A model generated the notes under the pieces. It worked only from the letters and a program-made list of their open reading frames with translations. It did no database searches and was not told the DNA's origin. A program made the position numbers and the translations under genes. Shown in pieces: positions 7,905 through 14,408 of a stretch of 34,131 nt of DNA (the first letter of the stretch is position 1; each line of letters starts with the position of its first letter). Source of the DNA: Alphaproteobacteria bacterium (GTDB lineage: Bacteria; Pseudomonadota; Alphaproteobacteria; Rs-D84); the NCBI GenBank assembly GCA_017546085.1, contig JAFYXQ010000053.1, forward strand, positions 1 to 34,131, written 5' to 3'.

Positions 7905-7961
7905 CGAACCTGCATCTAATTCTTAGGAGGAATTTGTTCTATCCTGTTGAACTATGGGGAC
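7886..7961 (-). tRNA. tRNA-Arg (anticodon CCT)
   Basis: The reverse strand folds as a complete cloverleaf: acceptor GTCCCCA/TGGGGAC, D stem GTTC/GAAC, anticodon stem AATTC/GAATT around loop CTCCTAA, T stem GCAGG/CCTGC around TTCGAGT, discriminator G and an encoded CCA (7886-7888). The anticodon CCT reads AGG arginine codons. Its promoter is at 7973-7999. Confidence 0.95.
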
Positions 7962-7972
7962 GATTGTTGGAT

Positions 7973-7999
7973 TTTATATCAAAAATATCATTTGTTCAA
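7973..7999 (-). promoter_or_regulatory. Promoter of tRNA-Arg
   Basis: On the reverse strand TTGAAC (7999-7994) is followed after 15 bp by TATAAA (7978-7973), placing the start about 5 bp before the mature tRNA. The rest of 8000-8120 holds only AT-rich DNA with no feature I can name. Confidence 0.5.
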
Positions 8000-8124
8000 T
8001 AAATTTATTGTTAACAAACCATGCATTCATGTTGTATTTTTTATGTTCAAGTAATAACAAATTATAAAAATTAAAAGACGGACTGTCCCCTGTTTTTTTA
8101 CTATAAATTCCTATAGTTTTTATA

Positions 8125-8153
8125 TTGCATGTTTTTAAACGCACGTGTATAAT
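8125..8153 (+). promoter_or_regulatory. Promoter of fabH-ihfA
   Basis: TTGCAT (8125-8130), a 17-bp spacer, then a perfect TATAAT (8148-8153), 30 bp before the fabH start codon. Confidence 0.75.
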
Positions 8154-8182
8154 GCCCCTTGTAAAAAAGTAAAGGAAGATTT

Positions 8183-9121
8183 ATGGGAAACAGATTGGTT
8201 GGATACGGTTCTTATTTGCCTGAACGTATAATGACCAACCAGGATTTTGAACGTATTATGGACACATCTGACGAATGGATTACGTCGCGCACAGGTATTC
8301 GCGAACGTCATTTTGCTGCAGATAATGAGACGGTTGTCGATATGGCAACAATTGCGGCGCAACGCGCATTAAAAAACGCCAATCTATCCATTGACGATAT
8401 TGACTTGGTAATTGTTTCCAACGTAACCGCTGAATTAGACTTCCCATCTGTTGGGATTCAGGTTTTGGGACGATTAAATGCAACGAAAAATATTCCTGCA
8501 TTTGATGTTCGTGGTGCATGTACAGGGCTAATATATGCACTGCATTGTGCACGTGGTTTTTTTACAGCCGGCATGCATAATCGCATCATGATAATCGGCG
8601 CGGAAAAAATGACAAGATTTGTTGATATGACAGATCGTTCAACCGCCGTTTTATTTGGTGATGGCGCGGGCGCATTAATTTTTGAGCATTCTACATCCAG
8701 TTATTCAGGCATTATCGACACCGTTGTTATGGCAGACGGCAGCGAATTCGAATGTTTGCACGGGACGCCAGACCACAAAATTCAGATGACAGGTCCTGAA
8801 ACATATAAGAAGGCCGTACAATGCATGCCTGCAGCAGCAGATTATATTATGGAACACGCGGGTATTACGGCCGAAAATGTGGATTGGATTATCCCCCATC
8901 AGGCAAATTTGCGCATAATTCAAAGTTGTGCGGAACGTTTGAATTTTCCACTTGAAAAAATCTTAATCACAGTGGACAAACACGCAAACACCAGCAGTGC
9001 ATCCGGTGTTTTAGCGTTGGCATACGCATTTGATAATGGTATTATCCAGCATGGACAATTGATTTTATATCCCGCCTTTGGCAGTGGCCTGACCTGGGGC
9101 GCAGCATTAATAAGAGTATAA
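8183..9121 (+). CDS. fabH: 3-oxoacyl-ACP synthase III (KAS III)
   Basis: 312 residues, near the 317 of E. coli FabH. It condenses acetyl-CoA with malonyl-ACP to start type II fatty acid synthesis. The catalytic triad is in place: Cys113 in RGACTGLIYAL, His239 in IIPHQANLRI and Asn269 in KHANTSSAS, and the C-terminal GSGLTWGA glycine motif is present. The ATG at 8183 follows AGGAAGA. ihfA follows after 12 bp, so the two form an operon. In many alphaproteobacteria plsX, fabH and ihfA are contiguous; here plsX lies about 8 kb away with rpmF, so the cluster has been broken. Confidence 0.96.
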   Translation: MGNRLVGYGSYLPERIMTNQDFERIMDTSDEWITSRTGIRERHFAADNETVVDMATIAAQRALKNANLSIDDIDLVIVSNVTAELDFPSVGIQVLGRLNATKNIPAFDVRGACTGLIYALHCARGFFTAGMHNRIMIIGAEKMTRFVDMTDRSTAVLFGDGAGALIFEHSTSSYSGIIDTVVMADGSEFECLHGTPDHKIQMTGPETYKKAVQCMPAAADYIMEHAGITAENVDWIIPHQANLRIIQSCAERLNFPLEKILITVDKHANTSSASGVLALAYAFDNGIIQHGQLILYPAFGSGLTWGAALIRV

Positions 9122-9133
9122 AAAGGAAAAAAA

Positions 9134-9424
9134 ATGGCAACGATGACAAGAAATGATTTCGCAGTAAGATTACGTGAAAAGTTTGGTTTAACAACCGCAG
9201 ATGCATATAAGATGGTCGATATTGTGTTTGATGAAATTTGCGAATCCCTGATTAATGGCGAAGAGGTAAAATTCGCAGGTTTTGGGACCTTTAAAATCTT
9301 GGACAAAAATGCCCGCATGGGACGCAACCCAAAAACGGGCGCATCCGCTGTTATTTCTGCGCGCCGCGTTGCAACATTCCGCCCCAGCAACGAATTCCGC
9401 GAACGTGTTGCAAATAAAAAATAA
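9134..9424 (+). CDS. ihfA: Integration host factor alpha / HU-family DNA-bending protein
   Basis: 96 residues of the HU/IHF family. The DNA-contacting beta arm carries the hallmark GRNPKTG, preceded by GFGTFKILDKNARM and followed by ISARRVATFRPS. The arm and flanks match IhfA better than HU, as does its place downstream of fabH. As a heterodimer or homodimer it would bend DNA for promoter architecture, recombination or nucleoid packing. The start has AAAAGGA upstream and a terminator follows directly. The IhfA-versus-HU choice rests on pattern and context only. Confidence 0.88.
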   Translation: MATMTRNDFAVRLREKFGLTTADAYKMVDIVFDEICESLINGEEVKFAGFGTFKILDKNARMGRNPKTGASAVISARRVATFRPSNEFRERVANKK

Positions 9425-9452
9425 AAAAAAATCCCCATTTTTGGGGTTTTTT
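9425..9452 (+). terminator. Terminator of fabH-ihfA
   Basis: An A-rich lead, CCCC (9433-9436), a 6-base loop, GGGG (9443-9446) and six T residues lie immediately after the ihfA stop. Confidence 0.85.
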
Positions 9453-9455
9453 AAT

Positions 9456-9491
9456 AAAAAAAACACCACCGGAAATTACTTACCGATGGTG
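9456..9491 (-). terminator. Terminator of the 9554-9889 gene
   Basis: On the reverse strand CACCATCGG (9491-9483) pairs with CCGGTGGTG (9472-9464) with one mismatch, followed by eight T residues. A second perfect inverted repeat, TTCTGG/CCAGAA (9503-9518), lies between it and the stop codon. Confidence 0.8.
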
Positions 9492-9553
9492 CGCTCCCTT
9501 CCTTCTGGATAACCAGAAACTGTGTGTCCTGAACGCGCAATCAGACCAATACC

Positions 9554-9889
9554 CTAGGCCGCCATTGCAACGCCAGACTTAACTGAACTATCTGCTGCAT
9601 CCATAATTTTCTTCGCCTCTGCAAAGACCATTTCTTTTACGCGCAACGCCAATACTTTCGTTTCCATTGTTTCTGCAGCAATATCAAAATTATCTGTACG
9701 AATCTGTAATGAAACATATGCACCAACCAATGAAGAACGAGATAAATCTTCGATAGAACGTGGGGCATTATTTTGACCAATCTTCAATTCATCCGCCAAT
9801 GATACAATTTGTCTATCTTCGTTAACCCAAACAGTTGTTGTCAGGACCTGATTTAAAGCAATCATTATTTCTTTGATATTTTTTGGCAT
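9554..9889 (-). CDS. Hypothetical 111-residue protein
   Basis: The start ATG at 9887-9889 is preceded by a near-perfect GGAGGGG ribosome site, so efficient translation is expected. The protein has no signal peptide or membrane helix. It is predicted helical, with a mixed N-terminal half (TTTVWVNEDRQIVSLADEL) and an Ala/Glu/Lys-rich C-terminal helix ending in GVAMAA. I do not recognise the family. It is monocistronic: its own terminator lies 62 bp downstream and a long non-coding leader with a 22-bp palindrome lies upstream. It is divergent from mraZ. Confidence 0.8.
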   Translation of the reverse strand: MPKNIKEIMIALNQVLTTTVWVNEDRQIVSLADELKIGQNNAPRSIEDLSRSSLVGAYVSLQIRTDNFDIAAETMETKVLALRVKEMVFAEAKKIMDAADSSVKSGVAMAA

Positions 9890-9939
9890 GCGCGTTTCCC
9901 CTCCTTCCTGGGTGTTGTTGAAAATTATCTTCTTTTATG

Positions 9940-9961
9940 TGTAAATACGAACGTATTTACA
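9940..9961. promoter_or_regulatory. 22-bp palindrome upstream of the 9554-9889 gene
   Basis: TGTAAATACG (9940-9949) and CGTATTTACA (9952-9961) are perfect 10-bp arms around AA. On the reverse strand the palindrome overlaps the spacer of a possible promoter, TTGTAA with CATAAA 17 bp apart, about 50 bp from the start codon. It looks like a dimeric repressor site; the cognate regulator is unknown. The rest of 9962-10150 is AT-rich with no other feature I can name. Confidence 0.5.
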
Positions 9962-10150
9962 AATTTATCTGATAATTTTATTTTGTTGTTTTTGTTTTTC
10001 CCAAAAAACCGCAGATTTCGCAGATTCTCTGGGCTTTAACTCTTTTTCCCTTTGTCTATACAAACATCTTAGAACAAAAACGAATCGCAGGTCAAGCACA
10101 AAATGCATTTATTTAAAAAATATTTTTATTTTTTTATTTTTACATATAAA

Positions 10151-10215
10151 AACCATAAAAACCCATGAATTATTTATAAAATGTCATTGACAACCATAAA
10201 TACCCATGCTACATT
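10151..10215 (+). promoter_or_regulatory. mraZ promoter with two MraZ-box-like direct repeats
   Basis: A 17-bp sequence at 10151-10167 recurs at 10192-10208 with one mismatch, 41 bp apart. Each copy reads AACCATAAAAACCCATG or close to it; on the other strand this is TGGG and TGG half-sites 10 bp apart, the layout of the TGGG-type repeats bound by MraZ in other bacteria. The promoter is TTGACA (10187-10192), 17 bp, TACATT (10210-10215), so the second repeat fills the spacer. This strongly suggests autorepression by MraZ. The elements are seen; binding is inferred. Confidence 0.65.
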
Positions 10216-10271
10216 CAAAATACAGGCAGGCAAATCAACAAGAAATACAAACCAAAAAGATAAATCATAAA

Positions 10272-10721
10272 ATGTCATTATTTCTCTCATCTTATGAAAA
10301 TCGTTTGGATACAAAGGGGCGTATTTCTGTGCCTGCCCAGTTTAGAAATTCTGTGCGAAACGAAGAATTTGCCGGCGTCGTTTTATATCGTTCTTTTACA
10401 AACAATTGTATCGAAGGGCTGTCCATGTCCAGAATGGAACAAATGGCCGCCGCAACCGATAAAATAGGTGTTTTCGACAGTGAAATAGACGATTTATCCG
10501 CAATGTTATTCGCAGATGCACGCCCGTTGGCATTTGATGTAACCGGACGCATAGTTATCCCAGATGAATTGTTAAAACACGCAAACATTACCGACAAGGC
10601 CATCTTTGTCGGACGTGGGAACAGTTTTCAAATATGGAACCCTGACGCGTTTCGTGCGGCACAGAAAAAATCACTTAACAATCTGCAAAAAAATCGCCCT
10701 AATCTGAAAATTGGCGGATGA
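10272..10721 (+). CDS. mraZ: MraZ transcriptional regulator (stand-alone)
   Basis: 149 residues from the ATG at 10272. An in-frame ATG at 10206 is rejected because it lies upstream of the expected transcription start and would add a non-family leader. Family MraZ proteins begin exactly at the MSLFLSSYENRLDTKGR region used here. Both DxxxR AbrB-like motifs are present: DTKGR (13-17) and DVTGR (89-93). MraZ usually heads the dcw division and cell-wall cluster and represses it. Here no rsmH/mraW or ftsL follows; instead a terminator ends the unit and the next gene faces the other way. The gene is therefore an orphan, with autoregulatory sites in its own promoter. Confidence 0.93.
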   Translation: MSLFLSSYENRLDTKGRISVPAQFRNSVRNEEFAGVVLYRSFTNNCIEGLSMSRMEQMAAATDKIGVFDSEIDDLSAMLFADARPLAFDVTGRIVIPDELLKHANITDKAIFVGRGNSFQIWNPDAFRAAQKKSLNNLQKNRPNLKIGG

Positions 10722-10748
10722 CACCATAACAGTTTCCTTTCTTTGAAA

Positions 10749-10771
10749 ACGCCCCGAATGGGGCATTTTTT
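10749..10771. terminator. Terminator between mraZ and the convergent kinase gene
   Basis: GCCCC (10751-10755) and GGGGC (10760-10764) around GAAT are followed by a T run rightwards (strong for mraZ). The leftward T tract is weaker (GTTTTC), so use by the facing gene is possible but less sure. Confidence 0.75.
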
Positions 10772-11324
10772 ATAACACAGATTTTATTTTGCTATATATT
10801 TCCACCGGTGTTGTTGAAGCATCGATTTCATAAAATCTAATTTTTGGCACAACACGCAACCATTCAATTGCCGGTAAGGTTATATCTGTATAATTCTTAA
10901 TTCGGCGCGCTATTATTTCTGCATCCGCATCATCTGCACGCCCTGCCCCATCGCACAGCCGCTTGTTTATTCGCATAATCATTACATCAGTCGGAACTGA
11001 CATATAAATAATGCAAACATCGTATTTATCCGCATAATTTGCAATCAACCATTTTGCCTGATATAAATTTCGCGGAAACCCATCAAGAATAAAATCATGT
11101 TTACCAACAATTTCTGCACGAACCAAATCGCACGTAATATTATCTGGCGCAAAATTACCCGACGAAATAATTTTTATAACATCAGAATTCTTGGGGAATG
11201 CACGCAACAGTGCACCAACGCCAATATACACGTAATTCCCGTCCGCCATTAACATTTGGGACAACGTCCCCTTGCCTGCGCCAGGACCAGCAACCATAAC
11301 AATAATTTTATTTTTAGTTTTCAT
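10770..11324 (-). CDS. Adenylate kinase-like nucleoside monophosphate kinase
   Basis: 184 residues with a P-loop GPGAGKGT (residues 13-20), an NMP-binding region, and LDGFPRN (about 79-85), the conserved substrate-binding signature of adenylate kinases. The LID is of the short, zinc-free type (RINKRLCDGAGRADD followed by RRIKNY). It would interconvert AMP, ADP and ATP or act on a related NMP. It lacks the strictly typical KxxRC/LID spacing of housekeeping Adk, and adk normally lies in the ribosomal protein operon near secY, so this may be a second, divergent enzyme. It is transcribed towards mraZ and lies downstream of rpsA behind that gene's terminator. Confidence 0.82.
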   Translation of the reverse strand: MKTKNKIIVMVAGPGAGKGTLSQMLMADGNYVYIGVGALLRAFPKNSDVIKIISSGNFAPDNITCDLVRAEIVGKHDFILDGFPRNLYQAKWLIANYADKYDVCIIYMSVPTDVMIMRINKRLCDGAGRADDADAEIIARRIKNYTDITLPAIEWLRVVPKIRFYEIDASTTPVEIYSKIKSVL

Positions 11325-11346
11325 AGGTAAATTTTAACATAAAAAT

Positions 11347-11380
11347 TACCGCTTGACAAGAAAGCCAAGCGGTATTTTTA
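11347..11380 (-). terminator. Terminator of rpsA
   Basis: TACCGCTTG (11347-11355) and CAAGCGGTA (11366-11374) form a perfect 9-bp stem with a 10-base loop. On the reverse strand, after the rpsA stop, it is followed by ATTTTTAT. Confidence 0.75.
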
Positions 11381-11395
11381 TTCGAAACACGCAAA

Positions 11396-13084
11396 TTATT
11401 TTTTGCTATTTTCGATTGCAGCGCCCAAGATATCGCCCAAAACAGAACCACTGTCTGCTTCGTTTGCGAATTCTTTAACTGCCTGCTTTTCAAGTGTTAC
11501 CTGCAATGCACGGATTGACAGTTTAACTGTGTTGCCTTCGACAGAAACAACAGAAGCTTCGACACTGTCGCCGATGTTAAATTTGCCGGTATCTTGTTCT
11601 GACTTTTCACGAGACAGGTCTGTGCGACGGATAACGCCGCGAACATCGCCCTGCAAGTCCAAAATCAATTCGTCAGGTGTAATTTCAGAAACTGTTCCGC
11701 ATACAACCGCGCCTTTCTTGATAGAAACAGCGTTGTTTTCTGCACTTTCAGTTAACTGTTTAATACCCAATGTAACACGTTCTTTTTCTGGATTGATGTC
11801 CAAAATTTTCGCAGTTACTTCCTGACCACGAACGAATTTCTTCAGTTCTTCTTCGTCCAGTTTGTTCCAAGACAAATCAGAGATATGAACCATACCGTCT
11901 AATTCAGATGTCAACGCAACAAACAAACCGAATTCTGTTGTGTTTTTGATTGGACCGGTGATAACGTCGCCAACGTTATGAGTTTCTGCAAATTGTTTCC
12001 ATGGGTTTGGCTGCAATTGTTTATAACCCAATGAAATACGACGTTTTTCCTGATCGATACCCAAAACAGTTACAGTTACATCCTGACCGTTTTGCAAAAC
12101 TTTGCTTGGGTGAATGTTCTTGTTTGTCCAAGACAATTCAGACATGTGAACCAAGCCTTCGATATTGTTGCCCAAATCGATGAATGCACCGTAATCTGTC
12201 AAAGATGAAACCTTGCCCGATACTGTATCACCAACGTTGAACGCACGAGATGCTGTTTCCCATGGATCTTCTTCCAATTGTTTTGCACCCAATGAAATAC
12301 GGTGTGATTCTGGGTCGAATTGGATAACCTTGACCTTAATCTTTTCACCAACATGAACCAATTCACGTGGGTGATTTACGCGTTTCCATGACAGGTCTGT
12401 TACGTGTAACAAGCCGTCAATACCGCCCAAATCAATAAATACACCATAATCTGTGATGTTTTTAACTGTACCTTCGAGTACTGCGCCCAATGAAATGTTT
12501 TTCATCGCTTCTTTCTGGGCAGCTGCAATTGTATCAGACTGAATCGCGCGACGTGATACAATTGCGTTTGTGCGCAATGCATCCATTTTCAATACGCGGA
12601 ATTTGTCTTTCAAGCCAATCATAGATTTTGCATCGCGGATTGGTTTGTGATCAACCTGTGATGATGGCATAAATGCAAATACACCATTGATATCAACAGT
12701 AAAGCCACCACGAACAACGTCGATAATTGTACCTTCTGGGTCAACACCTTCGGCAACTGTCTTTTCCAATTCTTTCCATGCCTTTTCAGCACGCGCCTTG
12801 GTATAAGACAAGATTGCAGTACCTTCGCGGGATTCATAACGTTCAACAAAAACGTCGATGATATCGCCAATAGATGGCACAGATGCACCGAATTCTTTTA
12901 ATGGAACGCGACCTTCGGATTTCAAGCCAACATCAACCATTGCGAAATCACCACGGATATCCTTAACTGTACCCTTGGTTGCATAGCCCTGTAATGTTTC
13001 TTGGGAACCATAGTTTGCGTCAAACATCTGGACAAAATCTTCGCCAGATACTGGATTAAATAAATCTTTGGATAAATCTTTCAT
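11396..13084 (-). CDS. rpsA: 30S ribosomal protein S1
   Basis: 562 residues, the usual proteobacterial length, built of six S1 (OB-fold) repeats at about 33-100, 115-182, 200-271, 285-358, 372-445 and 460-525. Repeats 3 and 4 carry the clearest signature, TDYGVFIDLG..GLLHVTDLSW and TDYGAFIDLG..GLVHMSELSW; the sixth (RGVIRRTDLS) is divergent, as in other S1 proteins. It binds mRNA upstream of the start codon and helps load it on the 30S subunit. The start has no strong Shine-Dalgarno sequence, a known trait of rpsA mRNAs, which tend to be self-regulated. It is monocistronic, with a promoter at 13189-13216 and a terminator at 11347-11380. Confidence 0.97.
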   Translation of the reverse strand: MKDLSKDLFNPVSGEDFVQMFDANYGSQETLQGYATKGTVKDIRGDFAMVDVGLKSEGRVPLKEFGASVPSIGDIIDVFVERYESREGTAILSYTKARAEKAWKELEKTVAEGVDPEGTIIDVVRGGFTVDINGVFAFMPSSQVDHKPIRDAKSMIGLKDKFRVLKMDALRTNAIVSRRAIQSDTIAAAQKEAMKNISLGAVLEGTVKNITDYGVFIDLGGIDGLLHVTDLSWKRVNHPRELVHVGEKIKVKVIQFDPESHRISLGAKQLEEDPWETASRAFNVGDTVSGKVSSLTDYGAFIDLGNNIEGLVHMSELSWTNKNIHPSKVLQNGQDVTVTVLGIDQEKRRISLGYKQLQPNPWKQFAETHNVGDVITGPIKNTTEFGLFVALTSELDGMVHISDLSWNKLDEEELKKFVRGQEVTAKILDINPEKERVTLGIKQLTESAENNAVSIKKGAVVCGTVSEITPDELILDLQGDVRGVIRRTDLSREKSEQDTGKFNIGDSVEASVVSVEGNTVKLSIRALQVTLEKQAVKEFANEADSGSVLGDILGAAIENSKK

Positions 13085-13188
13085 AAGAAATTATTCATCA
13101 AAGTTTGCCGTCGCCAACATTTATATTGTACGCGAGGTCTTGTGGGGTTAATCGGACTGATTCTGCGCCCACCCGCAAAATCGAACTG

Positions 13189-13216
13189 ATTATACAGTAT
13201 TTTTCTGTGTTTGCAA
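13189..13216 (-). promoter_or_regulatory. Promoter of rpsA
   Basis: On the reverse strand TTGCAA (13216-13211) is followed after 16 bp by a perfect TATAAT (13194-13189). The resulting leader is about 95 nt. Confidence 0.75.
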
Positions 13217-13252
13217 GGATTTGTTTATATTATCCGCATATAAAAAAACATG

Positions 13253-13281
13253 TTTCTTTGGTGATATATTTATGCTATAAT
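13253..13281 (+). promoter_or_regulatory. Extended -10 promoter of the leader RNA and secreted-protein genes
   Basis: TGCTATAAT (13273-13281) is a full extended -10. A weak -35, TTTCTT, sits 17 bp upstream at 13253-13258. The transcript should begin near 13288. Confidence 0.7.
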
Positions 13282-13287
13282 CCAAGT

Positions 13288-13466
13288 GTTGTGTATTATT
13301 TCACAACGGGGGCGTAGAAACCCTGAAATTTACAGTGTCCGTGGGGACATAAAACACCTCCAACCGATGGGTTGGAGGGGCGCTAAATATATTGAATAAG
13401 CCCGCTATTTTCTGTAAATTATAGTTTCTAACCTCCAACCGCCTTGATTAACAACGCGGTTTTTTG
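13288..13466 (+). ncRNA. Structured leader RNA with mutually exclusive helices and terminator
   Basis: About 180 nt between an extended -10 promoter and a strong terminator, with no plausible coding sequence. Helices seen: GTTGTG/CACAAC near the 5' end (13288-13307); a closing stem TAGAAAC (13315-13321)/GTTTCTA (13424-13430); a second stem AATTTACAG (13327-13335)/CTGTAAATT (13412-13420); inside it TGTCC/GGACA (13336-13349) and CCTCCAACC (13357-13365)/GGTTGGAGG (13370-13378). CCTCCAACC recurs at 13432-13440, overlapping the 5' side of the terminator stem. GGTTGGAGG can therefore pair with either copy, giving an on/off switch. The second copy could also pair with the GGGAGG ribosome site at about 13483-13488. 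It matches no riboswitch class I can name. It may be a cis-acting attenuator for the next genes or a free-standing small RNA. Confidence 0.6.
13437..13466 (+). terminator. Terminator within the leader of the 13496 gene
   Basis: AACCGC (13437-13442) pairs with GCGGTT (13456-13461), extended by TTG/CAA around ATTAA, and followed by T residues to 13465. It lies about 30 bp before the start codon, so the downstream genes depend on read-through or antitermination. Confidence 0.8.
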
Positions 13467-13495
13467 TTTATAACATAAAAAAGGGAGGAACGTAA

Positions 13496-14407
13496 ATGCG
13501 TACATCATTGGTTGTATTGCTGTCGTTGTTTGTTGGGGCCGCACATGCCACGACAGATTTATCGTCGGCGATTGAAAATGTTCGCGCCACATGTGGTGGA
13601 ATCAGTGCAGAATTATCAGATCTGAAGGTCAAGGCCGGAATTGCCACGGGCGTATCAGCCGCGGGCGCAGTTACCGGTGGTGTAGCATTGGGAACCGGTA
13701 TTGCAAAGGCAAAAGTAGATGCAAAAATTATGTGGGAAGAATTGTTGAAGAACGCAGAAAACAATAATGCAGTACTGCCATCATTAAATGAATCCGAGAA
13801 GGCAGAATTTGAAAAATATCTCGAAGAATACGATAGTTCCGTCGATGCTAAAACTAAAATATCTAAATTAAATGAAAAATCCACGAAACTGGGCAACATT
13901 CGTACTGGAACAATGGCTGCATCGACTGCAACAAATATCGCAAGTGCGGTATTGGCCGGCACCAATCGGGTCAAGGGTGATTTGAAACAACAAATCGATG
14001 CATGTTTGGAATCAGTTCGCGTATTATCCGATATTCGTATGCAGGCGCGCATTGACGGCAGCGCAACCGGCGAAGAATTATCAAATGCAGAAAACATTGT
14101 TCGCGCATGCGAAGAATGGGCAACCGTTGATATCAGCAGTATAAATAAAAAGGCCAAGGGTGCCGCAATAACAAGTGGTATTGGTGCGGGCATGGGCGCG
14201 GCAGGTACCGCGACAAGCGCGATTGTTAACAGCGATAAAAAAGATTTTGATTCTGACAAGGAAAAGAAATTAAACATGGCATCCAATGTGCTGGCTGGTG
14301 GGACTGCTGCTGCATCATTAACATCAGCGATATTAAACGGGACACAGATTAAGGCGATTAAACGTGCGGCCGCAGTTGCCGACGAATGCGAGGGGGCGCT
14401 AAACTAA
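13496..14407 (+). CDS. Secreted Gly/Ala-rich protein of unknown function
   Basis: 303 residues with a signal peptide (MRTSLVVLLSLFVGAAHA, cleavage after about residue 18). The mature protein alternates charged helices with three Gly/Ala/Thr-rich, weakly hydrophobic stretches: GVSAAGAVTGGVALGTGIA (about 52-70), a middle one (GTMAASTATNIASAVLAG) and AAITSGIGAGMGAAGTATSAIV. These resemble glycine-zipper membrane-inserting segments. Cys residues are few and scattered, and a last Cys lies near the C-terminus. The ATG has GGGAGGA upstream. The BspA-like gene begins 1 bp after the stop. The family is not recognised; an envelope-associated or membrane-active role is a guess from composition. Confidence 0.8.
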   Translation: MRTSLVVLLSLFVGAAHATTDLSSAIENVRATCGGISAELSDLKVKAGIATGVSAAGAVTGGVALGTGIAKAKVDAKIMWEELLKNAENNNAVLPSLNESEKAEFEKYLEEYDSSVDAKTKISKLNEKSTKLGNIRTGTMAASTATNIASAVLAGTNRVKGDLKQQIDACLESVRVLSDIRMQARIDGSATGEELSNAENIVRACEEWATVDISSINKKAKGAAITSGIGAGMGAAGTATSAIVNSDKKDFDSDKEKKLNMASNVLAGGTAAASLTSAILNGTQIKAIKRAAAVADECEGALN

Positions 14408-14408
14408 A

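Noticed and set aside
7690-7926. Small frames over the tRNA-Arg region
   Set aside because: They read through the tRNA and its hairpins; typical spurious frames over a tRNA.
8073-8100. GGACTGTCC motif followed by T residues as a terminator
   Set aside because: The arms leave only a one-base loop, so no stable hairpin forms in RNA.
10206-10271. Upstream ATG for mraZ
   Set aside because: It lies at the promoter -10, before the expected transcript start, and adds residues absent from the family.
13288-13466. 6S RNA, 4.5S RNA or a known riboswitch
   Set aside because: Too short and too branched for 6S RNA, no GGAAGCAGCC-type SRP core, and no consensus of a known riboswitch class recognised.
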